Shown here: positions 12,019 to 25,784 of the stretch, one piece after another | Numbering within the stretch: the first letter of the stretch is position 1 | Layout: each line of letters begins with the position of its first letter | Origin: Apium graveolens | Taxonomy: Eukaryota > Streptophyta > Magnoliopsida > Apiales > Apiaceae | DNA: 64,000 bases | Direction: 5' to 3' | NCBI RefSeq assembly: GCF_009905375.1 | Contig: NC_133649.1 | Coordinates: 237,736,201 to 237,800,200, forward strand | Position numbers and translations under genes: made by a program | The notes under the pieces: model-generated | Seen by the model: the letters and a program-made list of their open reading frames with translations, nothing else | Told to the model about the DNA's origin: nothing | Database searches by the model: none

Positions 12019-15000
12019 GGATTCCGCCCTCAGAATCATGATAAGGAACAGACCATGATGTTTTCCAAGTATCTATCTTATAATTTCTCAGTTCTCATCA
12101 CCTTAATCACAACTCAACGGTCTTTCACCATCATCAACTCTATCCATTGCTCATGCAACCCCTAACTCAATCTTTACTTCATATATTTGGAGTTAAATTA
12201 CTCCTCGCAGTCATACACACATGAATGTCTTATGGACTCGTTACACCTGTGACAACAAGACCAACTCATTCACAATCTTTCTATCTATCTCACTATTTCA
12301 AAGAACTAACTTAATTTACACTAACCTTCTTTTCTTTCTAATTCTAATAGTTTGTGTTCATGAAATTTCTATTTTCACTGACTGTTCTACTCTACTTTTC
12401 ATGTCTCCTTCTGTTCGGTTAATCTGGCCTATGCTCATTTTCTAATCAAATTCGAGAATCTTTAATCGGTCTCTTGCATTTTCTATTCATCTGCGCCTAG
12501 TATACTGAGCTTATGGCATCTGATGCCTCGAAATATTCTAAATCTATTTAAAACTAAAATTTAAAGGAAAATCTCGGCAATCGCGTTTAACTCACCACTT
12601 TGTAGTATATCTCAATTTCTTTTCCATCACCATCAAGCATACTCATTGAGCAAGAATCCGTTACTATCTGAAAGGAAATATTAACTTGGAACGGGATGAA
12701 TCATAACTTTATTCAAAACCCGTTCTTTTGGTACTAATACCCATTTTGTTGTCATATCAAATTAGATATCAATACGAACTTTGATGCTCACAATGTCCCA
12801 TACTGAAGTTAACATCAATCATCTGTATTAATACCACCTTTGATATCTAACAACAAAGTAAGTATCAGCATAACCCAGAAGACGGATCAAAGTTTATTCT
12901 TTAATTCCTAACTTTTCCAATTCCTTTATCCATTTTCCACCGATCTTAGTGACATTCACTCTTTCTTTTCTACCCTAAACATCTGTCTCCGGATGGATCT
13001 TGTTTGGTTGGTAATTACCCACACATTGGAGCTCATAATCAATTATAACCAGAATTCATATCTTTGAAGCTGAGAATGTAGCTGCTATTTTTCAACTTTT
13101 CGCAAGCATATCTTCAGGCGTTCAACTTGGTCGTCCTTAGTTCTTGAATTAGCGAGGATGTTATCAATAAATACAATCACACTATTCCAATATTCCTGGT
13201 ACATTGTGTTCACTTAATCTTCAAACTTATAATTTCTGATAATCGACACGTGACCTCATATCTCCATTCTCTTTTCCATGACCGCTTTTGTACACAGCGC
13301 AAAATACTCTTTATTTCATTATTCTTTCGTTCCACATTTCTGAAGTTTTCCTTCACTTATTATTTCATCCCTATTGAGTTAGACGATACAGGGCTTTTGA
13401 CACCAGCTTGACTCTGTGCAGTAATCGACGATAAATTCTTACCTCATTCCCTGAGGTAATCTTGGTAAAGCATTCGTTCGAACCTCCGGGACTTCACTTA
13501 ATTTTTTAAAAGGATTCTAACATGAGATTCATTGCAACGTTCTTCTCTAGCAGTTCGCCGTTAATACTTTTGTTCAATCATTCCTGCTTACACACATTCC
13601 TTGAATGAAATTTCTATCTTCAATTATCGGCATTTCACTTCATTCTCCAATCAGTTCTGGCACAATTAACGTTCACAACTTGCATATATTCTTGATTATT
13701 TTATAAAATTTCTTTATCATTCTTGTGATTCCACTTCTTTTCTTCATTATTTCTCCATTTTCATTATTCATTATCTATTTCAACGTAACAAATTTCTTTT
13801 TCTTAGTAATATTACTCTGTTTATTATTGGATAAGTCATTCCTGGAGTTCACACTGGAATGAAGGCTTTTATTTGTACTATTTAAATTCTTACTAACAGA
13901 ATTATCGAATTTCCTCGGTAGCTATTTTCTTAGCCTTGCTAGACGTATCACAGATTGCGTGTTTGACTTCTCTTCATTGACCATCATCTCTTTTCCCTGA
14001 GTTCACATGCGGACTTCATAAATCTCCGTCTTTCATTGGATGCTTGAATTTGCTAGTTTTCCGTTATTCTACAGCAACTTCCATTCAATCGCCGTTCAAA
14101 AGAAGTGTACATTCAAATATTCCATTAATTCATCATTCGATATGGGTATACATCCAAGTTCTTCCTGGAACGTTATTGCAGATGTTATAATCCTTTTGCT
14201 TTATCTTGAACCTTTAGTTCTTAAAAAATATTCTTCTTACTAGCGTGTACCAGTAACTTCATGTTCCTCTTATTTATCGAAAAGAACGTATTCTTCTGGA
14301 TCAAACCTTGCACCTGTTTGCAGTAACAACACGCTAATTAAACTAAGCTTTCAATTTACGTTCCCGCCATTACTTTTTCCAAATTTCTTATCGCTTTGAT
14401 TTCGGATCTGGGAATCATGTTAGAGCTTGACTCAATCTAATTAGAATCGATCTCCATTTAACTACCCATTAGTTGGCAAAGTGGATCAATTAACTCCTTT
14501 AAATGATCACTTAAACAAAGTGCTGACTAGCTAACTGGAATCAAAGACCAACTATATAAAGTCGGTTTGGTCATAACAACCTTCTCAAGAACCGAGATCG
14601 TAATTATTTGGAGTACCGATGAAAACGACCATATACTTCATTATTCTTGAATGTAGAGTAAGTTTTGAAAATTTGGGCAGCACTTTCCCTACACCATTGC
14701 CTACCAGTCGGACTCAAGCCGACAATATCAATCAACCAAATCATCTACAATCATATCCATCTACTTCCATTAACAAAAATCATCAATTCCCATAATTCAC
14801 CTTTGATCAGCATCTGACTGGCATAGCATATATCTTTTTAATTGGGATTGGGTCTGAAACCCATAATGATTAATATAACCATACATTTCTCAATTCTTTT
14901 AGAATATTACGAATTGTCATTAATGAATTTATCTCGTTGTTTTTCAATTATTCTATTTCGCGATTCTTTTAACTTATTTCTTGCCATTACCAATTGTGTA

Positions 15001-17651
15001 CAGTTATTTTTAAGAATTATGCCGCATCCTTCCACCAATCACAACAATCATCTATCATGGACGATACACATTCAGTTTCATTAACTAATCTGTTTATCCT
15101 TTAATAACCACGCACGGTTTTCATTACTATCATCATAATCTGATGGAAACTTAATCGTTATCTCGTTATTTCTTAAAAGACTCCACAGTCGAATCACCAT
15201 TTCTTCATTCCCACTTATATTTCCGTATTGAACTTTCATCACTGACCCGGGTATGAGCATTGAATTCACCATAACTTATTTATTCAATTTGGAGAACATT
15301 ACAGTTTCTTGAAGAACACATTCAAAATTTTATTGCAATTAAGATTTCTCCTATCTTGAATTTTCATGACAAATAACTTCCTGCAACGAAGGGATGCCTC
15401 ACGTCTTAATCGCCCGTCTGAGGCATCATTCGGAATTTCCTTGATCTTTGATCGTCGTCCGATACTCGTTTGCTTCGTCTGACGCACACCGCTTTGCTTT
15501 CTTATTTTGTAATTAATCTAATTATTACGGTTCACTAACGATTCCTTTTCCATCGAAATTTTCCAATTTGAAGTGCATCGCGTTAACGTAATCTACCATA
15601 CTAATAAGATCCTCATAACACGAACAACTGTCAGATTTTCTGTCTTTGCCACGACCACGTTGTCAGTGTGTCCATTCTTCCTTGTTCGCAAATGTTCATC
15701 ATTTATCAGCTTGCAATCCTATTCTCCTTCGACACGTAATTCTACCTGTCGCACGGGACTATTCTATTTCTTTTGTAATCGTCAAAGAACAGACTCGATG
15801 CAAGAGGAGAGTTTGTGAACATGATATTAATTGAAAAACGGAATAAGGAATAACAATGCAACAACCGATTGAAAGAATTTGTAAATCAGAAAATTGAAGG
15901 AAGAAAAATGAGTGAAGGATGAGACAACCATATTCGTACTCAAGATGGCTAGTCTTTCATACTATATGGCATACAGCACATGATTAAGTGGCGTCCCACC
16001 CGACTCTTCGTCATTTTGACAAAGCGTCATATCACAACACTGTTGTCTCAATCAGGAATCAAGAATTTGAGAAGAGAAACAATTCAGAAGGAATACAAGA
16101 AATTTTCTTTCATTTTCATCTCCTACGATTTATCAACAGAAGAGCTCATACGTATTCACGGATCAAGATAAACATATGTTATCATATCAGAGGAAAGAAT
16201 GTTAGTGCTAATCACCTTCCATGCTTCACTTACGTATACCTTCCGGAATTATTCGGATGAGAGATTCACCGTTTAGGTCACATTATAACTTCGGAATGTC
16301 GTCTGGAAATGCCTCCATATTCAAAGCTTTAATTATTCGATCATATCGCGTCCTTACAAAATTTATAATCACTGCTTCAGATCTCATCTATGTCGCGTAG
16401 AATAATCATTGATCACGTAACGCCTCAATTTTGTCGACAGAAATACGATTCTTTTCCAACCATCTAGGAGATTCTTCTATTTCTTTCAATCATCCTCCAT
16501 CCATTCGAATCACGAATTCGTTAAATTTTAATAATTTTATAAATTGGATAAATAATATTTTAATATGTTGATTCAATTATTGATTTTATTAAAAAACGTT
16601 TACTTTCGTTTTTCACAGAAATCTTTAAACCTTCCCCTGCTGGTGGCTCTACTTGGCCCTTCGAATTTAACAACACTGGGTTTAATTTCATTCTTCTTTT
16701 TAGGTCATTTTTTTGTTTATAATAACAAGAACATAATTAGTAATTCGACAACCAATTTGTAAAACTCATTTCGTACAAAAATTTTCTGAAAGTTTATTAA
16801 GAAAATCCTTTTCGAAAACTCATTTTAAAATTTTGAAAATTTTGGTCGTCATCACTATATAAGTTACTTGTTATTTTCTTGATTTACCAATGAAATGTCT
16901 AATTAAAAGAATACCCATACAAGGGTCTCTCCACTTTGGTACTTCTCCCACTTTTCCTTGGATTATACATGCACTTATTAGCCGATGAAACTCCATTCAC
17001 CGTTATATGCCATTTTATTCCTAACTCGAACCCAACGCTGACGTCTGCCATTGTCTTTCATATTCTTGTCGTCGTCCTTGACGTTATGCTTTCAACCACG
17101 CATGTGATTCGATGTTATGTCCGTAGGTAAGGGCGCACCTTTTTGCTAGTCTTATCGGTACCTAGTAAGGTAGATATTATTCATCGCGCAGCTCCCGATA
17201 AGTGATAAGAATCTTCTCGTAACGGTGGTGCCTTCGAAACGCGCAACGTTATTTCTTCATCAGCTTCCATCAACTGGTTGCCTTCGACGTGGAACTCGTC
17301 CTAATACCTAATTCTAAGTTAGATCATACCAAAATTCACCTAGCATTCCCTTCACAAGTTCTCACAAGAATCAATCGTATTTTTCTCAAAACCGCATAAA
17401 TAGTTGGGTAACATACCCAATCTCCATCGATCTGTCGATCCTTCATTACTGTAGAATTTAAATAGCGTTGCGACATTCGCCTTACACTTTCTCAGCAATC
17501 CTATCTTACCAACTCCAGATCGGATATTCTAACCCTAATTCGCACTCAACTCAACTTAACCTGAGTATGCCTAGGGTTTTTCCTATCCTATACGACCTAT
17601 CATTCCTATCTTACTCTCACCTATTCTTATTTCAGTGACCAATAACCTGCA
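12019..17651 (-). pseudogene. Ruined gag-pol interior of element B
   Basis: About 5.6 kb in which I can identify only scattered relics. The clearest is the RT catalytic segment FIDNIL on the minus strand at 13154-13171, with asparagine (13160-13162) in place of the second catalytic aspartate and a TAG stop 25 codons downstream (13085-13087). Both features match element A. The flanking 250 bases align well with A 4445-4690. No zinc knuckle, protease or integrase could be read with confidence. Stops are frequent in all frames and no open frame exceeds about 90 codons. Confidence 0.7.
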
Positions 17652-17664
17652 GCTCTAATACCAA
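17652..17664 (-). other. Primer-binding site, initiator tRNA-Met-like (element B)
   Basis: On the minus strand TTGGTATTAGAGC, two bases from the LTR end. It differs from the usual TTGGTATCAGAGC by one base. Confidence 0.85.
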
Positions 17665-17666
17665 CT

Positions 17667-20600
17667 TGTAACAACCCAAATCCGGGGTCAAGATTTGGTG
17701 TCACTAAACAATCTTTACATAAAACAAAAGAATATTCAATTAACCCCTTGAATCCGGAGCGTTTACAGGTTCTGGTATGAAACAAGAATCTAACCCCTTA
17801 CAACTCACAATAACTAAAATACCAGTGTAAATACCTTTGAACTAATGCTCTTGTCACATTCTTCTAACACCTTCAACCTCTCGCAGCGGAAATTTCTCTA
17901 ACTCCTACTGTCTATCAAAGCTATTCACTTTTATCTTTATCTGTTTCTGGTAGAAATAAGAATTTACAAAACAAGAGTGAGCCAAAAATGCCCAGCAAGT
18001 ATATAATTTGAGTTTCAGGCATTAATATCAAAGGAAAAACTTCCGGACAGAATCTTAAAACAATTTTAAACAATTTCATTTATTTGAGTGAGTTGAGCAA
18101 ATAAACATTGGTTGTCACCAGCCTTTAACTAAAATCCAAAAATGACAAGCAATTCTCCGATTCATCTCCTGAATCAGGGTTTTATCCGGTTTTGGAATCA
18201 TAAAACCATTCGAGAGAGAATGCCGTTAATGGCGATCAACAACAAATTAGACTGGACACTAAAACCAACATATGCACTATACTCTGCTGATCAGTCAGGA
18301 TACAAAGCGGATCTATACCCAACTGCATAGACCCAACCAACATATGGGGTACCCAGGCAACTATGGCCTAAGGGTCCGGTTCATCCCTGACCCATAGGAT
18401 CCAGCTTATCACTGGTCCTAATAGTAACCGTCCAGCCCGTAGAGTATTTTGATATCAAATCATTTTGATTTCAAAACATCCCAAATTAGGGTTCGCAAAT
18501 AACCCAAACGAATGGGTATTTGCTCAAGAGAGCAATCGATAATATAGGAACAATAATGAAAAGAACTGACATAATAAGAGTAATTGCAGCAAAATATAAA
18601 ACAGTTAACTATTCTGAATTTAGAATATGAGCGAATAAATATTTGCAGTATTTAAGGAGAAAGGTTAGGAATACTCGCATTATTTAAAAGAAAGTTCGGG
18701 AATACTTGCCTCAATAAGCTTTAACCACTATTATCGGTTGACTTTTGGATTTTCTTGAACATGTGGCTTTATCGTCAGACCACTATTCTATCCTGGCTAC
18801 GATCTCAACACACAGGTCCTTCGATTGAAACTTCATTGATCTCGTCGATTAATCCCTAGATCGTTCCTAGTCCGATGTCGATACTCGGGTTTTCTGTCTA
18901 GGACCTACATGGTTGAAATACCCTAATTCAGATAACCGCTTAAGCTTAACATCAAATCACTATCCTATTCTACCCATACCATTTCATAATCCAACTTATA
19001 TTTATATGTATTATTTAAATACACATAGCAATTATGGTTCCCATCTTCGAAACTTGGTTCGGTATTTATTTTTGGAGAATACATATATTTGTCGTTTTGA
19101 AAAAAACAGGGCAATCGATTATTTGTAAATCATTTTGTCTCAATTGCACTCAAGTTCATATAATATAACTATATATGGTTATTCGACATCTCCGATAATT
19201 ATAGGGTACATCCCAGTGTTTTTCAGAATTAGTTTCCCGAAAATCGGGCAGCGTCTCCTTTGTTTATCGGCTTACCCGTCGAAATCAAATCGACGTCAAA
19301 TCAAAACAACAGCCACAACACAATTCAATCCACAATCCAATTACAAAGTCCCAAACTCCGATTCGCTTAATTATTATTACTACTCGTATTTTGTATTTTT
19401 ATTCGTATTTTTATTTTATTCATATTTTCGTTTCGAAATCAATTTACCAACTATTTTTATTTAATTAATAACGTATGACTCAGATAAAAATCATCACCGT
19501 CCACCGTCGGCTCGCCGAGGCTCATCGCCGATGGCGATAAAATTTTGCGGGTACCCGATATATTTTCGGGTTTTCGACGCAAAATTCCACCGATTGATTT
19601 AATTTCTTTCCCGCATAAATTTGTTTATCTCACGAAACTTTAATCAAATCATCCTGCAGAAATTAATTAAATATTAATAAAAGTCCGACCAATCAGCATC
19701 ACGCGCACACAACCGGAAAATACTGACACGGCCAGAAGGAACGCAGCAACAGGCGACACAACACCACCCTACGCGTCACCATCACAGCAGCATACACACT
19801 CCCGAATTACACACACACGCACGCCCAATACATACACACACACACAATTTGCACACACACACATACGATTTGCACATACACACACATATATGATTTACAT
19901 ATAAACACATAGGCGTATAAACGCACACAAGTAAACCACCAAGCCAACCGAAGTCCGGCGGCGGCTTACCGAGAAAACGAAGCAGCGGTGGCCGGAGCAA
20001 GCCGGAAATAAGAGAGAACAGCGGTGGAAGATGAAAGAAGGGAGAGAGAAGAATAAAGAGAGGGAATAATTAAAGAGGGGAGATCGAGATTACAGAAATA
20101 ATCTGAGAGAGAGAGACGATTGTAGAGAGAGACCCGAGAGAAACCCGATAGAAAAAGAAGAAAAAGGGTGCAGGGGAATGAATTTGGGGGTTTGGGGATG
20201 CTGTGTTTTTTTTTTCTTCTTTTTATTTCTTCCTTTACTCTAATTTATTCTCAATATTATTTTGTTTTGTACCGTAATTATCGATGGCAACAAGTAATTT
20301 ATGAGTAACGATAACCCGAAATGTTATTCGAATAAATTTAAAAATTCTCGAGATATTTAAAATTAATCATCATAAACATTTTATATTTAAAAAAAACATT
20401 TTTGAAACACACATCCGACCCATATTTTATAATTTTAACGATACCTGTGCAGTCAAATAAAAGCCAGAAAATTTCCGAATAAACTTTAAAATTCTTGAAA
20501 TATTCCAAAGTTAATAAAAGAAAATTTTCATAATTTTTGAAATATCCTGAAATTAAATATTGATTTTACAATTAAATGGAGTCAGAAAATCATTTAAAGA

Positions 20601-21506
20601 TAATTAATAAATAAAATATTGACTTCTAAATTTTATAATCTCCTAAAAATATTAAATATAATTATAAAATAACAAAAATAATTTTAGATGCAATTTTAGC
20701 ATTTATGAGAATAAATATTCAATAAAAATCATTTTAAAAATAAAATAAATTTGTACAACTCGATAAGTAATTATAAAATTAATCTTCGCGTCTAACAAAT
20801 CACAAACAACTTAGGATACAGCAACACAAGGCTAACTGAACCATCACATATCTTATTTATTTAATAATTTGATAATTACATTTACACATCCGATCTGAAA
20901 ATAATATACTTAGCCGCTAAGTAACTACATAACGATATAATTCTAATACCTGATTTGGATAATTATCAATACAGAGTCTCTTATAAAACACTTTATACAA
21001 AAATAAGGTAATAATGTCTCGCCTTTTAAGAATATGGATTCTTATCGATATATAAAATGATTTGCGTATCGAAAATTTCACACCGGGACTCGTACTGGTC
21101 AAACCGTACCCCGGATCGAAAAAGTCAAAACACGAAAAGTGTTCAGAATTATCAGATTAGGTTAGGAAGGAGTTTTTGGAAGAGTTTCGGGTTGTAAAAA
21201 TGTAAAAACGATTGAAGTGGGACAATTTCTGATTCTAAAAATTAATTTTATAATTATGTAAAATAATCATTATTAATTTTATAAATCCTTATAAAATCAT
21301 ATGATAATCCAAAAATTACCAGAAAAATACCAAAATTATCTATATTTAATTCGGGATAATTAAGAATTAAAATATCTTATTTTAATCAGAAATAAAAATC
21401 CAAATATTAATATCAATTATCAAATAATTCACCAAAATTCACATAAAAATCACATAATAATTATTCATTGATAAAAATAATTACATAATATTTCCCAGAC
21501 GTTACA
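17667..21506 (-). repeat. 5' LTR of element B (right copy)
   Basis: 3,840 bp, TGTAACAACCC to GACGTTACA. It matches 8159-12001 with small substitutions and indels, for example in the CA-rich tract and in the poly-T near 20205. Confidence 0.95.
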
Positions 21507-21511
21507 TAAGA
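21507..21511. repeat. Target-site duplication of element B, right copy
   Basis: TAAGA, identical to 8154-8158. The LTR of element A resumes immediately after it. Confidence 0.95.
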
Positions 21512-22260
21512 GGCTAATTCGGTTGTGCGCAATTTATAACCGATTAGTCCAGCAGGTCAGAGACCTAGCTAGTCTTCGAGTTCCGGAACAGGTTTATGGG
21601 ATGGCAGTTAGAGCCATCTTGTGTTGATAGCCTGATCAGCTGTCTTCACATATCCACTACGTATCTGATTTGGCTTTGGGGTTCCCGTAACGGAACAAGT
21701 GATTTATACAGTGGATTTGGAAATGAAAATAGCATGCTAGAATTGGACTCTGGTATTTATACACAGCACACTGCTGATGTAATTATTTTACAGAGCATGC
21801 TAGTTTTGATATCTAGTTTTACTTGTTTTCTAGCAAGTTATGAATTCTGTTCCTGTAACTGCTTTACTTTAAATCGTTTAACTTATTCTTCATATAGTGG
21901 TACTGCTGATCAATTGGTTGCTCACCCTTGTAGAATGTTTTTATATATGTATTGCAGATGCCTAGGAGATTCTTCCGTGATAGTCGGGCAGAGTTCCAGT
22001 TCCCTCCGTGTCAGGCTCCTCTGAGTTGGTTGTGTTGGACCAAAGATGGTCTATTGAGTTGTTGTGTTAAATTAGCTGCGTCAGGATGGTTTATTGTAAG
22101 TCGGTTTTAAAGTAGTTGTAACCTAAATCATACTTAAACCTGTCAAAGGTCTTGGTAAAGGGGTCGTGGTTATATTTTATTAATGATTTGGATTGCGTTA
22201 TGTTTACTATTATTGTTGTTATTGACGTCAACTCCTGACCCCGGGGTTGAGGTTGTCACA
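21512..22260 (+). repeat. 3' LTR of element A, right part
   Basis: Continues the LTR interrupted at 8158 and matches 496-1254. It ends GGTTGTCACA; the next bases already belong to Athila. The expected TSD of element A is CCCAC (22261-22265), whose partner lies left of the window. The 142-codon open frame at 21596 is chance: the other LTR copy does not keep it open. Confidence 0.9.
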
Positions 22261-23290
22261 CCCACCTTGGCTTTATCCACCTCGAGACCTTTACTAGAGA
22301 CCTTGTGACAAAGAATGATGCCTTGGCGCACCATAAAATGACATTTTTCCCAATTGAGACCCAGATTGGTCTCAACACACCTTTTTAGCACCAACCCAAG
22401 ATTGTGCAAGCATTCATCATAAGAAGTTCCAAAGATCGAGAAATCATCCATGAACACTTCAACATTATTACCAATCATATCAGAGAAGATAACCATCATG
22501 CATCTCTGAAAAGTGGCTGGTGCACCACATAGCCCAAAAGAAACTCTCCTGAATGCAAAAGTACCAAAATGACATGTGAATGTAGTCTTCTCTTGATCTT
22601 CTAGAGCGATACAAATCTGATTATAACCCGAATAGCCATCCAAAAGACAATAGTACTCATGCCCAGCCAATCTATCAAGCATCTGATCAATAAAAGGAAG
22701 AGGAAAGCCTTGTTCAATTTTCTGTAATCAATGCAAACTCTCCACCCAGTGACTGTTCGAGTAGGAATGAGCTCATTCTTCTCATTAGCAACCACAATGA
22801 TACCTCCTTTCTTCGGCACACACTAAACTGGGCTCACCCAAGAACTCTCAGAAATGGGATAGATGATCCCTGCATCTAGCCACTTGAGGATTTCCTTTTT
22901 CATAACCTCTTTCATGATCGGATTTAGCCTTCTCTGTTGCTCAATAGTAGGTTTGCCTTCTTCCTCTGGCAGAATTTTGTGCATATAATAAGAAGGGCTG
23001 ATTCGCTTGATATATGCTATAGTCCATCCAATCGGCGACTTGAACTCTTTAAAAATTCTAAAAAGCTTTTTATCATCGCTACCTGAAAGGTCAGATGCAA
23101 TAATAACAGGCAAAGTAGATGCATCACCTAAAAATGCATACCTCAAATGTTCAGGTAAAGGCTTAAACTCAAGAGTAGGAGCTTCCTCAATAGATGGCTT
23201 TAGGCGCTTTGGAGAACTTTTCAGCTCCTCCAATCCAATAGATTCAAAAGGCATTTCCAAACGTCGCTTCCATTGAGAAGCACTCAAATA
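22261..23290 (-). pseudogene. Athila reverse transcriptase, N-terminal half
   Basis: Runs from the protease-RT linker (minus strand from 23287; EWLDAGIIYPIS-like wording) through the fingers (GWRVCIDYRKLNK, about 22740) to the palm (FMDDFSIFG, about 22440-22470) and stops after GLEVDKAKV at 22261, where element A inserted. The catalytic pair DD is present. There are breaks between 22823 and 22819 (stop) and near 22700 (frameshift). An RT copies the element RNA into DNA; this copy cannot work. Confidence 0.9.
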
Positions 23291-24040
23291 TTGTAATTAC
23301 TGGTCGCTTTCCTCATCTTCGCCATCGGAATCCCCCACTAAGGCATCTGACTTAAGCACATGATCCAATTCTGAAGTAACCACAGATCCGACCAACTCCA
23401 CCTTGAAGAACTCCTCTTCATCAGTAGGGAATTTCATGGCATTAAAAACATTGAAGGTGACATCCTGATCTTGAACTCGCACAGTGAGCTCACCCTTCTG
23501 CACATCAATCAAGGTTCGACCAGTAGCCAAGAAAGGTCTTCCCAAGATTATGGGAATCTTCTTATCTTCTTCGAAATCAAGAATAACAAAGTCAATAGGA
23601 AAGATGAGTTTGTCCACCTTAACCTATACATCTTCCACAATGCCTCGTGGATATGTAATAGAGCGATCGGCCAACTACAAGGACATAAATGTAGGCTTCA
23701 GATCAGATAGACCCAACTTCTTGAAGATAGATAAAGGCATCAAGTTGATGCTAGCTCCAAAGTCACATAAGCATTTGTCGAATGACACTTTTCCAATGGT
23801 GCACGGAATAGTGAAGCTTCCAGGATCTTTAAGCTTCGGAGGCAACTTCTGTTACAGCACAACACTGCATTCCTCCGTTAGAGCAACGGTCTCTAAGTCA
23901 TCGAGCTTCACTTTTCGAGAGAGAATACCTTTCATGAACTTCACATAACTAGGCATTTGTTCAAGAGCTTCAGCAAAAGGTATGTTGATGTGAATTTTCT
24001 TGAAAACTTTCAAGAACTTAGAAAATTGCTTATCCAGCTT
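23291..24040 (-). pseudogene. Athila protease region
   Basis: The active-site segment reads [11 protein letters not shown] on the minus strand near 23770-23735 (the common family form is DLGAS). It is followed by the aspartic-protease wording PIILGRPFLATG near 23550-23515. A stop near 23620 and a frameshift separate the two, so the retropepsin is broken. The C-terminal end (23297-23400) is an acidic tail. Plus-strand open frames here are shadows. Confidence 0.85.
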
Positions 24041-25640
24041 TTGCTTCTATAGCCTCTTCGGAAAGGGAGGTGGAGGATAGACATGTGTTTCCCCTGTATT
24101 ACACTCAGGAGGAGTGTTGATAACAACTATCTTCCTTGGTGCCACTTCTGCTTCCTTTGGCTCTTCTTCATCATCCACAACTTCAGATTCTAGAGCTTTA
24201 GCCTTTTCAGGATTCGCAACCTTTCCCGACCTCAATGTAATTGCCTTTACCTGCTCCCTAGCTTCCTTCTTTCCTGGAACTTCAGTGTCACTAGGAAGTG
24301 TGCCAGGTTGACGATTCAGCAAGGCATTAGCAATCTTCCCAATTTGATTCTCCAAGGTCTTGATAGAAATAACTTGGCTTTTGCACATGAGCCTCAACTC
24401 CTCCAATTCAGATTTTTCACTAGCTTGAGGTAACTACTGAAGTTGAAGTTGTTGCCTTGGTGCATATTGCGGTTGTTGAAAACCAGGAGGGTTATATTGC
24501 TTTGTTGTGTATGGCTGATAAAGCTATTGCACCGCATTCTGATTGTTGCTCCAGCTAAAGTTAAGATGATTGCGGTTGTTGGGATGATAAGTGGCTGGAG
24601 ATTGCTGTTGTGACCTCTGAAAGTTGCTCATAAACTGAGCTGATTCATTAGAAAATAGCACACTGCTCAGTCTCATGTGACCCCGGACAAAGCTCACAAA
24701 CACTAGTGATCTGATTAACTCCATAATTAGACAAAGAATCCACTTTCATCGTCAAAGCTTTAAGTTGAGCAGCTATAACAGTAGCTGTATCCACTTCCAG
24801 AATTCCTACTACCTTGCCTTGCGACAGTTGCTGTGTAGGATTCTGGTACTCATTAGCTGCAATCAGCTCAATCAGCTCATAAGCTTCATTATAGCTTTTG
24901 GCCCATAAGGCTCCACCAGGCGCTGCATCGAGCATAGGTCTAGACTGTGCGCCTAACCCATTGTAAAAATAGTTTATGATCATCCAATCAGGCATGCCAT
25001 AGTGTGGGCACTTCCTAAGCATCTCCTTGTAGCGATCACAAGCCTTACACAAAGATTCTCCAGATTGTTGCGCAAACTGAGTAAGAGCATTCTTGATTGC
25101 AGTTGTCTTTGTCATTGGGAAGAACTTAGTGAGAAACTTTTGAGCAAGATCCTCCCAAGAAGTTATAGAGCCATCTGGTAGAGAATGTAACCAACACTTA
25201 GCCTTATCCCTCAAAGAGAATGGGAAAAAGTCTCAGCTTGATAGCATCTTCAGTCACCCCATTAAACTTGAACATGTCACAGATCTCGATGAAATCCCTG
25301 ATATGCATGTTGGGATCTTCTATAGGAGAACCCCCAAACTGAACTGAATTCTGTATCATCTGAATCGTGCTCGACTTGATCTTAAAGGTTTTAGCCGAGA
25401 TGGCTGGTCTGATAATGTTGGACTGAATATCATTGATCTTAGGCTAAGAATAGTCCATCAAAGCCTTCAGATTTTAAGCTTAATCTCCCACTACAACTAG
25501 AGCTGGTTCCTCAACTTTCTCTTCTTCCTCGACTCTCTGTTCATCCTCAACTTTCTCTTCTTTCTCAAAAACTTTCCGATGAACTACAACTTCTTCCTCG
25601 GCTTAATCCAGAATTCTCTTATGAGACCACAAACACGTAT
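24041..25640 (-). pseudogene. Athila gag
   Basis: From the PBS side the minus strand reads an acidic leader (EKVEDEQRVEEEE type, about 25570-25500), then the gag core with FGGSPIEDPNMHI (about 25340-25300), then LRDKAKCWLHSLPDGS (25215 on) through NYFYNGL to a zinc-knuckle-like CELCPGSHETEQC near 24690-24650, and a C-terminal basic/acidic region at 24406-24047. One frameshift lies near 25215-25235, just before LRDKAK, and stops occur near 25450-25490 and around 24420-24520. Gag packages element RNA in cytoplasmic particles; here it is broken. Confidence 0.88.
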
Positions 25641-25760
25641 GCATACACACTCGCTAGAGTACTTGAAACACGACAAGGAAATAAGTAAGTAACAATGTCT
25701 GAGTCAATGAACTTTAACGATAACTGATGACAAACACATAAACTAAAAATTGACGCTGAG

Positions 25761-25778
25761 TCCCTGGCAGCGGCGCCA
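25761..25778 (-). other. Primer-binding site, tRNA-Asp (Athila)
   Basis: On the minus strand TGGCGCCGCTGCCAGGGA, the tRNA-Asp complement typical of Athila/Tat elements, six bases from the LTR. Confidence 0.9.
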
Positions 25779-25784
25779 AAAACT

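Larger units (their letters stand above)
8159..21506 (-). mobile_element. Ty3/gypsy element B inserted in the 3' LTR of A
   Basis: A complete minus-strand LTR element of 13,348 bp with 3.84 kb LTRs at both ends, a 5-bp TSD, a PPT next to the left LTR and a PBS next to the right LTR. The LTRs look about 95 percent identical by eye, so insertion is fairly recent, yet the 5.7 kb interior has no intact domain. That contrast, plus lesions shared with element A, indicates that a defective copy was transposed. LTR wording places it near elements A and D (Tekay-like). Confidence 0.95.
1..22260 (+). mobile_element. Ty3/gypsy element A, split by element B
   Basis: A plus-strand LTR retrotransposon. 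The sequence from position 1 reappears from 7662, defining the two LTRs; an initiator-Met PBS follows the first and a polypurine tract precedes the second. Element B (8159-21506) sits inside the 3' LTR, so A itself covers 1-8158 and 21512-22260. The first LTR is cut by the window edge; comparison with the 3' LTR (3,277 bp without the insert) puts its start about 2 kb to the left. A lies inside an Athila reverse transcriptase gene, whose sequence begins right after 22260. The interior has many stops. LTR ends resemble those of elements B, D and E, which suggests the Tekay chromovirus lineage. Confidence 0.9.

Noticed and set aside
21596..22024. 142-codon open frame in the right part of LTR A.
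   Set aside because: The other LTR copy (about 580-1020) has the frame broken, and the sequence is LTR, not a gene.
23484..23948. 154-codon plus-strand open frame.
   Set aside because: Antisense of the Athila protease, whose DFGAS and GRPFLATG wording is on the minus strand.
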